Shown here piece by piece: positions 8,500 through 17,264 of a stretch of 64,000 bases of DNA; the stretch's first letter is position 1; each line of letters begins with the position of its first letter. The notes beneath the pieces were generated by a model. The model was given only the letters and a program-made list of their open reading frames with translations, made no database searches and was not told the origin of the DNA. The position numbers were made by a program, and so were the translations under genes. The stretch spans positions 128,580 through 192,579 of the forward strand of contig NZ_AOIB01000026.1 in NCBI RefSeq assembly GCF_000337675.1. Reading direction: 5' to 3'. The stretch is from Natronococcus amylolyticus DSM 10524 (GTDB lineage Archaea; Halobacteriota; Halobacteria; Halobacteriales; Natrialbaceae).

Positions 8500-11400
8500 T
8501 TAGCGATCCGGATTACGCGACAGCGCCTCGGAGACCTTCTCTATCGGGTGGGGCGGTTCCTCGTGACCGTCGTAGCCCGCAATCTGACTCCGGCAGGAAG
8601 CACCGGGTGCGACGACGGTCTCGCCGTCGCTGCCGGCGATCTGCTCGAGGAGGACGTCGCCGATCTTCCGGCTCAGGGAGTAGTGCTCGGCCTCGTAGCC
8701 GAAGGAGCCAGCCATGCCACAACAGCCCGAGTCGAGCGCGTCGACCTCGTAGCCGACCGTCTCGAGGACGCCGGCTGCGTGGCCGTCCTTCTTCGTCGCC
8801 TTCTGGTGGCAGTGGCCGTGGTAGGTCAGGGACTCGCCGGACGCTGCGGTCGGGAGCCGATCGACCAGGTCGAACCGCTCGAGATACTCCATGACGCCGT
8901 AGGTGCTTTCGGCGACGGCTTCGACGTCGGGGCCAGAGAGCAGATCCAGATAGTCCGACTGGAGCATGACGGCGTCGGAGGGCTCGACGAGGACAACCTC
9001 CCAGTCCTCGGCGACGTATGGAGCGAGCGCCTCGACGTTCGTCCGCGCGCGCTCGCGCGAGATGTCGAGGAAGCCCTTCGAGTGGGCGGGCCGACCGGTC
9101 GACGTCACCTCGTCAGGGATCCGAACGTGGACGCCCGCGGTTTCGAGGACCTGCACCGTCGCCTTCCCCGCTCGCGGATGGTTGTAGTTGGTGTAGGCGT
9201 CGGGGACGAGCAGGACCTTGCGGTCGGTCTCTGCGGGGTCGACGCGCGACCCTCGAGCGTCGAACCAACCCTCGAGGCTCTCGTCGGCGAACGAGGGGAG
9301 CTCCCGCTCACGGGCGATTCCCAGTGTCTTCTCGGCGACGAGCCCGGAGCCCGGCAGCGACGCGGCCCAGTTCGAGACGGGCGCCAGCGCGGAGCCGACG
9401 GCGTTGAGCCGATCGACGTTGGCGAACAGTCGCTCGCGCAACCCGACGCCGTGTTCCTGGTGGGCGGCGTGTTCGACCTCGGCTTTGAGCTTGGCCATGT
9501 CGACCTCGCTCGGGCAGTCCCGCGCACAGCCCTTGCAGCCGATACAGAGATCCATGATCTCGGCGAGGAACTCCGTGTCCGTGGCCTCGGCCTCGAGATC
9601 GCCGCTCATCGCCTGGCGGAGCATGTTCGCTCGTCCGCGGGTGCTGAGACTCTCCTCTTCGGCCGCGCGGTAGGTCGGACACATCACGCCGCCGGTGGTC
9701 TCCTGGTCACTGCGACAGCCACCGCAGCCGTGACAGAGTTCGGCCATCCCCTGGAAGCCGTTCTCGTTCTCCCAGCGCAGGGCGGGGTCGAAGCCGGCCT
9801 CGAACTCGTAGTCGGGGTCGAACCGCAGGTGCTCGGTCATCCGGTGGTCGCCACAGACCGTTCCCGGATTGAGCAGCCAGTCGGGGTCGAACGTTGACTT
9901 CAGGTCGCGGAAGAGCTCCCAGACGTCCTCGCCGTACAGCTTGCGGTTCCACTGGGTGCGGGCGTGGCCGTCGCCGTGTTCGCCCGACACCGAGCCGCCG
10001 TACTCGACGACCAGATCCGTCACCGCGTCGGCGAGGGACTCGAACTCCTCGAGGCCGGCCTCGCTTTTGGTGTCGACCAGCGGCCGCATGTGCATACAGC
10101 CCGGCCCCGCGTGGGCGTAGAAGCTCGCGAACGTGTCGTGGTCGGCGAGCACCTCCTTGAAGTCGGCGACGTAGTCCGCGAGGTTCTCGGTCGGGACCGC
10201 GGTGTCCTCGATGAAGGAGATGTGCTTCGCGTCGGAGGTTCGCGAGAGCAGGATCGGCGCCGCGCTCTTGCGAAGCTTCCAGAGCTCGGCGCGCTCGTCG
10301 GGCGCGTGAGCCTCGAGCGCGTCGAAGGCGCGAACGGGGTCGCCGGAAGCGGTCGCGTTCCCCGCGGCGTCCGCGTCGCCCTCGTCCGCGGTCGGATCCG
10401 GAACCGTCTCGTCGGGCAGTCGATCGGCCAGCAGGTCGGCGACCTGCTCGCGACCGTGGTCGTCGTCCTCGGCGTAGAACTCCACGAGCAGCGCGGTTTC
10501 GGTGCCTGCGGGAAGCTGTGCGACGACGTCGGCGAACTCCTCGGTCCGTCCGGCGAGGTCGATCAGCACGTCGTCGATCGCCTCGATCGCCGCGGGGTCG
10601 TGGTTCCGGACGATAGTGTCGACGTCGGCCATCGCCTCGAGCAGGTCCTCGTAGGTCAGCAGGGCGACCGACGTGGTTTCGGGGATCGGCTCGAGGGAGA
10701 CCTCGACCTCGGTGAGCACGCCCAGCGTCCCCTCGCTGCCCGCGAAGACCCGCGCGAGGTTGACCGTCGCGTTGGGGTCGGGCTCGCCGTCGATCTCGAC
10801 GGAGTCACCGCTGTTCTCGTCGAAGGCGTCGGGGCGGCCGTAGGCTTCCGCGACGAGCCGATCGAGGTTGTACCCCGAGACGTTCCGTTTGAGCTGGGGG
10901 TACGCCTCGGCGATCGCCTCGCTCTCCTCGTCGATCACCCACCTGAGAGCCTCGTAGATGCGCTCGAGCGAATCGCCGTCGGGGTCGGCCCGCTCGCGCA
11001 GCGTCGCAACTGTGACCTCGCCGAACCGTTCGACGGAGCCGTCGGCGAGGACGACCTCGCAGGATTCGACGTAGGCGTCGGTTTTGCCGTACTGCAGCGA
11101 GTGGGCGCCCGTGGAGTTGTTGCCGACGGCGCCCCCGACCGCGCTGCGGTTTCCTGCGGCGGGGTCGGGCGCGAACTTCAGCCCGTGGGGCTCGAGCTCG
11201 TCGTTGAGTTCGGCGAGGACAGCCCCCGCCTGCGCGGTCGCCCGTCGCTCGTCGGGATCGATCTCGAGGAGGTCGCCCATATGCGTGGTAAAATCGAGGA
11301 CGACGGCCTCGTTGACCGCCTGGCCCGCGAGGCTCGTTCCCCCGCCCCGCGGCAACACCGGAATCTCCCGGTCGGCGCAGTAGGCGACGACGCTGGCGAC

Positions 11401-11721
11401 GTCCTCGGTCGATCGGGGGAGGACGACGCCGATCGGCGTCATCTCGTAGGCGCTGGCGTCGGTCGCGTACAGCTGGCGGCTGTACTCGTCGAAGCGGACC
11501 TCGCCGTCGATTCGTTGCCGGAGGTCGGAGACGAGCCTCGGGCGGTCGATTCGACCGCCGACGTAGTCGTAGTCCGCCCTCGAGTCGGCGGCAGGATCCT
11601 CGGCTCGCGGATCGTCGGGCGGCCCTAGCTGCACGTCCTCGGGCGCCGCCGTCTGATCGCTGTGGTCGGTCGTCGTTCGATCGCCGTGATCGGTCGTCGA
11701 CCGGGTGTCTTCGCTAGCCAT
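8500..11721 (-). CDS. FAD-linked oxidase / Fe-S oxidoreductase fusion (D-lactate dehydrogenase type)
   Basis: 1,073-residue two-part enzyme. The N-terminal half is a GlcD/DLD-type FAD oxidase: FAD-binding PRGGGTSLAGQ (about 123-133), GNRSAVGGAVGNNSTGAH, then the C-terminal FAD-oxidase domain. The second half resembles GlpC/LldE: cysteine clusters CHGCGGC...CP and CIGCKGCARDCP (two 4Fe-4S sites) and CCG-type motifs ending in HGHCHQKAT and GCCGMAGS. Such fusions oxidise D-2-hydroxyacids, typically D-lactate, and pass electrons to the membrane quinone pool; no membrane segment is visible, so attachment would be peripheral. It starts 9 bp after the D-2-hydroxyacid dehydrogenase stop, forming an operon with it. 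Confidence 0.9.
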   Translation of the reverse strand: MASEDTRSTTDHGDRTTTDHSDQTAAPEDVQLGPPDDPRAEDPAADSRADYDYVGGRIDRPRLVSDLRQRIDGEVRFDEYSRQLYATDASAYEMTPIGVVLPRSTEDVASVVAYCADREIPVLPRGGGTSLAGQAVNEAVVLDFTTHMGDLLEIDPDERRATAQAGAVLAELNDELEPHGLKFAPDPAAGNRSAVGGAVGNNSTGAHSLQYGKTDAYVESCEVVLADGSVERFGEVTVATLRERADPDGDSLERIYEALRWVIDEESEAIAEAYPQLKRNVSGYNLDRLVAEAYGRPDAFDENSGDSVEIDGEPDPNATVNLARVFAGSEGTLGVLTEVEVSLEPIPETTSVALLTYEDLLEAMADVDTIVRNHDPAAIEAIDDVLIDLAGRTEEFADVVAQLPAGTETALLVEFYAEDDDHGREQVADLLADRLPDETVPDPTADEGDADAAGNATASGDPVRAFDALEAHAPDERAELWKLRKSAAPILLSRTSDAKHISFIEDTAVPTENLADYVADFKEVLADHDTFASFYAHAGPGCMHMRPLVDTKSEAGLEEFESLADAVTDLVVEYGGSVSGEHGDGHARTQWNRKLYGEDVWELFRDLKSTFDPDWLLNPGTVCGDHRMTEHLRFDPDYEFEAGFDPALRWENENGFQGMAELCHGCGGCRSDQETTGGVMCPTYRAAEEESLSTRGRANMLRQAMSGDLEAEATDTEFLAEIMDLCIGCKGCARDCPSEVDMAKLKAEVEHAAHQEHGVGLRERLFANVDRLNAVGSALAPVSNWAASLPGSGLVAEKTLGIARERELPSFADESLEGWFDARGSRVDPAETDRKVLLVPDAYTNYNHPRAGKATVQVLETAGVHVRIPDEVTSTGRPAHSKGFLDISRERARTNVEALAPYVAEDWEVVLVEPSDAVMLQSDYLDLLSGPDVEAVAESTYGVMEYLERFDLVDRLPTAASGESLTYHGHCHQKATKKDGHAAGVLETVGYEVDALDSGCCGMAGSFGYEAEHYSLSRKIGDVLLEQIAGSDGETVVAPGASCRSQIAGYDGHEEPPHPIEKVSEALSRNPDR

Positions 11722-11730
11722 CGTGACGAC

Positions 11731-12699
11731 TCAACTCGAGTCCGGTCGGAACACGACGTTTTCGAATCCGCGCCCGTCCTCGAGCGCGTCGACGTTCGTC
11801 GCGACGATGTCGGCGAGCCGATCCCAGTGTTTCGGCGTGTGGCCCCCCGTGTGAGGCGTGATCAGGCAGTTCTCGAGGTCCCAGAGCTCGTGATCGTTGG
11901 GCAGGGGTTCGGGATCGGTGACGTCGAGGGCGGCGCCCCGAATCCCGTTGAACTGCAGCGCCGAGACGAGCGCGTCGGTGTCGATAATGCCGCCCCGTGC
12001 CGCGTTGACGATCACGGCCTCGGGCGCCAGCGTCGCCAGCGCGTTCTCGTCAACGAGGTTGCGCGTGAGGTCGTTCAGCGGGCAGGCGAGCACGACGTAC
12101 TCGCTTCGCGAGAACGCCTCGTGGACGTCGTCCTCCTCGAAGCTCAGGACCTCGTCGGTGGGCCCGCCCTTCGAGGGCGTGTATCGGATGCCGATCGTCT
12201 CCACGTCGAATCCCTCGAGTCGCTGGACGATCTCCTGGCCGATCGAGCCGAGGCCGACGACTGTCACCGTACTATCGGTGAACTCGTGTGACTGGAAGTG
12301 GCGCCACTCGCCGTTCGATTTGCGCCGCCACCCCTCGTGGAGGTTCCGCGCGAAGACGAGCATGTTCGCGATCGACTGCTCGGCGATCCCGGGGGCGTGG
12401 ATCCCGCCCGCGTTCGTGACGACGACGCCGTGTTCGGCCAGTGCGTCCATCGGCACGTGGTCGGTGCCGGCGAACGTACACGCGAACAGCTCGAGACGAT
12501 CCGCGTCCTCGAGCAGCTCCTCCTCGATCGTGACACCCGTCACGATCCGGGCCTGTGGGACGAGTTCGCGCTCCTGTTTCGGCGTGCGGGCGAGTTCGAC
12601 GGTCGCCTCGGGGAGGCGCTCGCGCAGCGTTTCGGCGTACGATTCCATCGAGAGTCCTTCCGTCCCCTCGCGGAGGACGACGATATCTGGCTTGCTCAT
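11731..12699 (-). CDS. D-2-hydroxyacid dehydrogenase (NAD-dependent)
   Basis: 322 residues, the family's normal length: substrate-binding lobes around a central NAD-binding Rossmann domain. Seen: VGLGSIGQEI (about 148-157) as the dinucleotide motif, catalytic Arg in NAARGGIID (about 232-240), and HTGGHTP near residue 285 with the catalytic His; a Glu is expected in the DPEPLP segment. It reduces a 2-oxoacid to the D-2-hydroxyacid or the reverse. First gene of a two-gene operon with the D-LDH-type enzyme 9 bp downstream, suggesting a soluble NAD-linked and a quinone-linked enzyme acting on the same substrate (inference). Divergent from the AbgA-like gene. Confidence 0.9.
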   Translation of the reverse strand: MSKPDIVVLREGTEGLSMESYAETLRERLPEATVELARTPKQERELVPQARIVTGVTIEEELLEDADRLELFACTFAGTDHVPMDALAEHGVVVTNAGGIHAPGIAEQSIANMLVFARNLHEGWRRKSNGEWRHFQSHEFTDSTVTVVGLGSIGQEIVQRLEGFDVETIGIRYTPSKGGPTDEVLSFEEDDVHEAFSRSEYVVLACPLNDLTRNLVDENALATLAPEAVIVNAARGGIIDTDALVSALQFNGIRGAALDVTDPEPLPNDHELWDLENCLITPHTGGHTPKHWDRLADIVATNVDALEDGRGFENVVFRPDSS

Positions 12700-12780
12700 G
12701 ATAGTTCACGCCTGAGCGACGCGTTGGCGTACGATTGTCACCATCTACCTTATCCTTTTTGTGTAGCCGACGTTAACGAC

Positions 12781-12794
12781 AATTGTGTACAATT
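12781..12794 (+). promoter_or_regulatory. Candidate operator upstream of the AbgA-like gene
   Basis: AATTGT and ACAATT form a perfect 6-bp inverted repeat with spacer GT, centred 36 bp before the ATG at 12823, in the 123-bp divergent region shared with the hydroxyacid dehydrogenase. Its minus-strand TGTACACAATT resembles TATACACAAATT upstream of the DoeA-like gene. Regulator unknown. Confidence 0.4.
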
Positions 12795-12822
12795 AAGTTC
12801 GTGGGGGGAGTCATCGACTCCC

Positions 12823-14145
12823 ATGAGCGAACCGATCCGGAACCGACTCTCCGCCGTTCGGCGGGACTTCCACCGTCACCCGGAGCCCGCTTGGCGGGAG
12901 TTCTACACCACGTACCGCCTCGTCGAGGAGCTCGAGCGCATCGGCGTCGACGAGCTGGCCGTCGGCGCCGACGCCTACGATCCTGCCGATCGGATGGCCG
13001 TTCCCGACGACGAGCGCCTCGAGGACTGGCTCGCCCGCGCCCGCGAGTGGGGGGCCGACGAGGACGTCCTCGAGTGCATGGCCGACGGAAACACCGGCGC
13101 GGTCGCGGTGCTCGACCGCGGCGAGGGGCCGTCGATCGGCCTGCGCGTCGACATCGACGGGCTGTTCATCGAGGAGGCGGACGACGACGCACACCGCCCG
13201 GCCGCCGGGGGCTTTCGCTCGAGGATCGACGGCGCGATGCACGCCTGCGGCCACGACGTCCACATGACCTGGGGGCTCGCGGCGCTGGAGGCGATCAAAG
13301 AGAGCGACTTCTCGGGCAGGCTCGTCGTCTTCTTCCAGCCCGCCGAGGAGGTCAGCGGCGGGGGCTGTCCAATGGCGAAGAGCCGCTTCGCCGACGACCT
13401 GGACTACCTGCTCGCGGCCCACGTCGGCCTCGACCATCCGACGGGTGAGGTCATCGCGGGGATCGAGAAACCCCTGGCGATGTGTCACCTCGACGTCCAC
13501 ATCGAAGGCGAGTCGGCCCACGCCGGGAAGGCACCCCAGGAGGGAGCAAACGCCATGCACGCGATGGGGACGGCGATCGAGAACATCTACGCGATCCCGC
13601 GCCACGCGGACGGGATGACCCGCGTCAACGTCGGGTACGCCGAGGCCGGCAGCGCGAGCAACGTTATCGCCGAAAAAGCGCGAATGGAGGCCGAGGCGCG
13701 CGGCGAGACGACCGAGCTGATGGAGTACGTCGAATCGCGGTTCGAGCGGGTCGTCCGCTCGGCGGCGAAACTGCACGACTGCGAGGCCGAGGTCGACGTC
13801 GTCAGCAGGTCCCCGCGGGCCGACAGCGATCCCGAACTCGCCGCCGTGGTCGCCGACGTCGCCCGCGGCGTCGACGGGATCGACCGCGTCATCGAGCAGG
13901 CCGACTTCGGCGCGAGCGAGGACGCGACCTTCCTGATGGAGCGGGTCCAGGAGGACGGCGGGCTCGCAACCTATCTGATCGTCGGGACCGACCACCCCGA
14001 TAGCCACCACACGCCCCACTTCGACGTCGACGAGCGCAGCCTCGAGCACGGCGCCGCCGTCCTCGTGGAGACGATCCGGGCGCTCGAGGATCGAGGGCCT
14101 CGAACGGGATCGCGGTCGTCACCGGCGACGGAGGGGACGCGGTGA
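12823..14145 (+). CDS. M20-family amidohydrolase, AbgA-like
   Basis: 440-residue zinc aminoacylase-type hydrolase that cleaves N-acyl or aminobenzoyl amide bonds. Seen: RRDFHRHPEPAWREF at the N-terminus, RVDIDGL (about 104), MHACGHDVH (about 140) with metal-binding His/Asp, FFQPAEE (about 168-174) with catalytic and metal Glu, and late metal His in SHHTPHFDVDE (about 395). The long segment between residues 45 and 90 and the SEDATFLM motif match E. coli AbgA (p-aminobenzoyl-glutamate hydrolase subunit A) better than ordinary IAA-amino-acid hydrolases. The ATG at 12823 starts the family N-terminus. Its stop overlaps the GTG start of the next gene by 4 bp, so the two are translationally coupled. 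Confidence 0.88.
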   Translation: MSEPIRNRLSAVRRDFHRHPEPAWREFYTTYRLVEELERIGVDELAVGADAYDPADRMAVPDDERLEDWLARAREWGADEDVLECMADGNTGAVAVLDRGEGPSIGLRVDIDGLFIEEADDDAHRPAAGGFRSRIDGAMHACGHDVHMTWGLAALEAIKESDFSGRLVVFFQPAEEVSGGGCPMAKSRFADDLDYLLAAHVGLDHPTGEVIAGIEKPLAMCHLDVHIEGESAHAGKAPQEGANAMHAMGTAIENIYAIPRHADGMTRVNVGYAEAGSASNVIAEKARMEAEARGETTELMEYVESRFERVVRSAAKLHDCEAEVDVVSRSPRADSDPELAAVVADVARGVDGIDRVIEQADFGASEDATFLMERVQEDGGLATYLIVGTDHPDSHHTPHFDVDERSLEHGAAVLVETIRALEDRGPRTGSRSSPATEGTR

Positions 14146-15374
14146 GCGATCGCCGGATCTCCCGCGAAGACGTCGAGGCCGCTCGCGATCGGATCGGCGA
14201 CGTCGTCCACCGCACCCCGCTGGACACCTCGCGGACGTTCGCCGAGCTGAGCGGGGCCGCGTCGGTCGGGCTCAAACTCGAGAACGTCCAGCGGGCGGGC
14301 TCGTTCAAGATCCGGGGCGCGTACAACCGGATGGCCCAGCTGTCCGAGCGCGAACGTGAGGCGGGCGTGATCGCCTCAAGCGCGGGCAACCACGCCCAGG
14401 GGGTCGCGCTGGCGGGCGACCTGCTCGGCATCGAGACGACCATCGTCGTCCCTGAGGTCACCCCCGCGGCGAAGATCGAGGCCACCCGCGGCTACGGTGC
14501 CGAGGTCATCGTCGAGGGCGAGATCTACGAGCGGTCCTACGAGTACGCCCTCGAGCGGGCCGAGGAGACCGGCGAGACGTTCGTCCACCCCTTCGACGAC
14601 GAGGCGATCATCGCGGGCCAGGGAACGGTCGGCCTCGAGCTGCTCGAGCAGTACCCCGAGCTCGACACCGTCCTCGTCGCCATCGGCGGCGGGGGGCTGA
14701 TCTCGGGGATCGGCACCGTCCTGAAGGCCGCCGACCCCGACGTTCGGGTGATCGGCGTCCAGCCCGAGGGGGCGCTCCACGCCAAACCCGCCCTCGAGAA
14801 CGACCACATCCACGAGCTCGCGGACGTCGACACCGTCGCGGAGGGGATCGCCGACACCCGGATGCTCGAGACCACCTTCGCGAACGCTCGCGAGGTCGTC
14901 GACGACGTCGTCGGCGTCACGGACCGCGAGCTCGCGACGGCCGTCACCCTCCTCGCCGAGCGGGCGAAGACGGTCGCCGAGACCGCGGGCGCGGCCCCGC
15001 TGGCCGCCGCGCTCTCCGAGGAGACTGACCTCGAGGACGAGGACGTCGCCATCGTCGTCTCCGGTGGGAACGTCAACCTCTCCGAGCACGCCGAGCTGAC
15101 CCGCACCGGACTCGGGGAGCTCGGCCGCTACGCCGAGGCCCGGCTGGCCGTCGCGGGCTGGCCGACGACCGTCGGCGACCTCGTCGAGACCGTCGAGGCC
15201 GAGGGCGCGGCGCTGGACGTCCTCGAGCGCGCCCGCCGCGGCCCCGACGATCACCCGAACCGGGTCCCCGTGACGGTCGGCCTCGAGGGCAGCGGCCCGC
15301 AGCACTTACGAGGTGTTCTCGAGTCCTTGGGAGAGCTCGAGGACGTTTCGGTCGTCGAGCGCGGGCTCGAGTAG
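14142..15374 (+). CDS. ilvA: Threonine ammonia-lyase (threonine dehydratase) with ACT domain
   Basis: 410 residues. PLP fold-type II lyase converting threonine (or serine) to 2-oxobutyrate (pyruvate) and ammonium. Seen: SFKIRGA (about 54-60) with the PLP-binding Lys, SSAGNHAQG (about 83-91), GGGGLISG (about 183-190) for phosphate binding, and SGGNVNLS (about 309-316). The C-terminal 75 residues have an ACT-like regulatory pattern (VPVTVGLEGSGPQ...LRGVLESL), as in TdcB/catabolic or short IlvA enzymes. GTG start, overlapping the AbgA-like stop by 4 bp. EutB of hydroxyectoine catabolism is a relative, but that branch usually lacks an ACT domain, so a general amino-acid role is likelier. Confidence 0.9.
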   Translation: MSDRRISREDVEAARDRIGDVVHRTPLDTSRTFAELSGAASVGLKLENVQRAGSFKIRGAYNRMAQLSEREREAGVIASSAGNHAQGVALAGDLLGIETTIVVPEVTPAAKIEATRGYGAEVIVEGEIYERSYEYALERAEETGETFVHPFDDEAIIAGQGTVGLELLEQYPELDTVLVAIGGGGLISGIGTVLKAADPDVRVIGVQPEGALHAKPALENDHIHELADVDTVAEGIADTRMLETTFANAREVVDDVVGVTDRELATAVTLLAERAKTVAETAGAAPLAAALSEETDLEDEDVAIVVSGGNVNLSEHAELTRTGLGELGRYAEARLAVAGWPTTVGDLVETVEAEGAALDVLERARRGPDDHPNRVPVTVGLEGSGPQHLRGVLESLGELEDVSVVERGLE

Positions 15375-15437
15375 GCGGGGACGTCGTCGCCGACTCGCGG
15401 CGATCGTAGTGGGCCGGCAGAATTATTCGTTGCTAAT

Positions 15438-15971
15438 ATGATTACCTGTATGAAAATTTGCGAGACGGGTGTGGCTGCGGCCCTCGCGGCCGTGCTGTTC
15501 ATCCTCCTCTCTCGAGCGACGGAGATCCTCGGCGGCCTCGTCCAGCGCGGCGACGCTCCGGGCGTGCTGCCGACGCTCGGCACTCACGAGGAGACCGTCG
15601 TAGCGTACGGGGCGGCAGTCGGTATCCTCGACCGGCTCGTGCTCGCCGCGATCGCGCTCGGGGTCGGCTACGCTCTCGGTCGGCGGATCGACCTGGTCCG
15701 GGAGTACCGCCGATTCGCCGTCGCAGTTGCGGTCGGCAGCGCCGTGGGAGTCGTCCTCGTCGGGACGGCAGCACAGCTGCTGTGGGGGGCTCGGTCGTTC
15801 GGCGATCCCGGCGTCTTCGTGCGCGTCCTCGAGGTCGCCTCCCTGACGGTGCGAGTCGCGCTCCCGATCACCGGTTACGTCTTCGCAGGTGCGGCTCTCG
15901 CACAGTTGGAGACGGCTCGAGGGGAGTCGGGGCCAGAAAGAAACGGCACTGATCGCCCGGCCGACGCGTAG
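15438..15971 (+). CDS. Four-helix membrane protein, unknown function
   Basis: 177 residues with four clear hydrophobic segments (about 9-26, 58-78, 92-114, 128-150) separated by short charged loops; an acidic hydrophilic tail follows. No conserved motif recognised. The ATG at 15438 is chosen because it lies just ahead of the first helix; upstream is AT-rich (AATTATTCGTTGC), suitable for a leaderless promoter. Convergent with the alcohol dehydrogenase gene. Confidence 0.65.
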   Translation: MITCMKICETGVAAALAAVLFILLSRATEILGGLVQRGDAPGVLPTLGTHEETVVAYGAAVGILDRLVLAAIALGVGYALGRRIDLVREYRRFAVAVAVGSAVGVVLVGTAAQLLWGARSFGDPGVFVRVLEVASLTVRVALPITGYVFAGAALAQLETARGESGPERNGTDRPADA

Positions 15972-15995
15972 CGTCGGCTCGAGTCGAACGCCGCG

Positions 15996-17156
15996 CTACG
16001 GCTCGAGGACGACCTTGACGCAGTCGTCCTCCTTGTCGTTGAACCGCTGGTACATCTCGGGGCCGTCGTCGAGATCGCCCGTGTGCGTGATGATTTCGGA
16101 GGGATCGATCTGTCCGTCCTCGATCGTCTCGAGCAGCTCGTCGAGGTAGGCCTGGACGTGGGTCTGTCCGGTGTTGATCGTCAGCGCCTTGTTCATGATC
16201 GGACCCATCGGCGCGTCGTCCATTCCGTCGATGTAGACGCCCGGGATCGAGAGCGTGCCGCCCTTGCGACAGGACTTGGCGGCCTGCTGGATCACGTAGG
16301 GACGGTCGGGCTCGTCGGGAACGGTGTCGACGCAGGTCGAGTGGGCCTCCGAGCCGACGGCGTCGATACACCGGTCGGGCCCGTAGTCGTCGGTCGCGTC
16401 CATCAGGCGGTCGTAGACGTCCTCCTCGGAGTAGTCGATCACCTGAGTGTCGGCGTGACCCTGGGCCATATCCAGCCGCTCGGGAATCCGATCGATCGCG
16501 ATCACTTGGTCGGCGCCCATCATCCAGGCGCTCTGGATGGCGAACTGGCCGACGGGGCCACAGCCCCAGACTGCGACCGTGTCGTTCTCCTCGATTTCGG
16601 CGTTCTCGGCGGCCATATATCCCGTCGGATAGATGTCCGAGAGGAACAGTACTTCCTCGTCGGAGAGGTTCGAGTCGATCTTGATCGGTCCGACGTCGGC
16701 GTGCGGTACTCGGAGATACTCGGCCTGCCCGCCGTCGTAGCCGCCCAGCGTGTGCGAGAAGCCGAACAGGCCGGCCGGCGAGTGACCCATCGACTCCGCG
16801 GCCATCTCGGCGTTGGGGTTGGTTTCGTCACACAGCGAGTACATGTCGTTCCCGCAGAACCAGCAGGAGCCGCAGCTGATCGTAAAGGGGATGACGACGC
16901 GGTCGCCCTCCCGCAGGTTGTCGACCTCCTCGCCGACCTCGACGACCTCGCCCATCGGCTCGTGGCCTAAGATGTCTCCCTCCTGCATCCCCGGCATAAA
17001 GTCGTTGTAGAGGTGGAGGTCCGAACCGCAGATCGCCGTCGCGGTGATCTCGACGATGGCGTCCGTCGGTTTCTCGATCTCGGGCTTCGGGACGTCGTCG
17101 ACGCGGACGTCCTGTTCACCGTGCCAGCGGAGTGCTTGCATTACGAGCACAGCCAT
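15996..17156 (-). CDS. Zinc-dependent alcohol dehydrogenase (formaldehyde-dehydrogenase-like)
   Basis: 386 residues from the ATG at 17156 (381 if the in-frame ATG at 17141 is used, which begins the family start MQALRWHG). MDR superfamily: GroES-like domain with catalytic-zinc CGSDLH and GHEPMGEV, structural-zinc loop reading [15 protein letters not shown], and Rossmann motif [11 protein letters not shown]. The insertion [19 protein letters not shown] and overall length match glutathione-independent formaldehyde dehydrogenase-like and threonine-dehydrogenase-like enzymes. The real substrate is unknown. The long open frame further upstream is antisense to the Gfo/Idh gene and was discarded. Confidence 0.9.
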   Translation of the reverse strand: MAVLVMQALRWHGEQDVRVDDVPKPEIEKPTDAIVEITATAICGSDLHLYNDFMPGMQEGDILGHEPMGEVVEVGEEVDNLREGDRVVIPFTISCGSCWFCGNDMYSLCDETNPNAEMAAESMGHSPAGLFGFSHTLGGYDGGQAEYLRVPHADVGPIKIDSNLSDEEVLFLSDIYPTGYMAAENAEIEENDTVAVWGCGPVGQFAIQSAWMMGADQVIAIDRIPERLDMAQGHADTQVIDYSEEDVYDRLMDATDDYGPDRCIDAVGSEAHSTCVDTVPDEPDRPYVIQQAAKSCRKGGTLSIPGVYIDGMDDAPMGPIMNKALTINTGQTHVQAYLDELLETIEDGQIDPSEIITHTGDLDDGPEMYQRFNDKEDDCVKVVLEP

Positions 17157-17264
17157 GCTGACCGTTCGGGTAAGGGCGCGGCCTGTGTTCGCAACGGCCG
17201 CGCGACCGCCGAAAACCGCCGCGAGACGGAAACTTCTAACTACATCTGTGGTGAACGATCGCGC

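Noticed and set aside
8428-11628. Plus-strand ORFs of 489 and 554 codons opposite the D-LDH-type gene
   Set aside because: Complement frames of a real Fe-S/FAD gene; no domain recognised.
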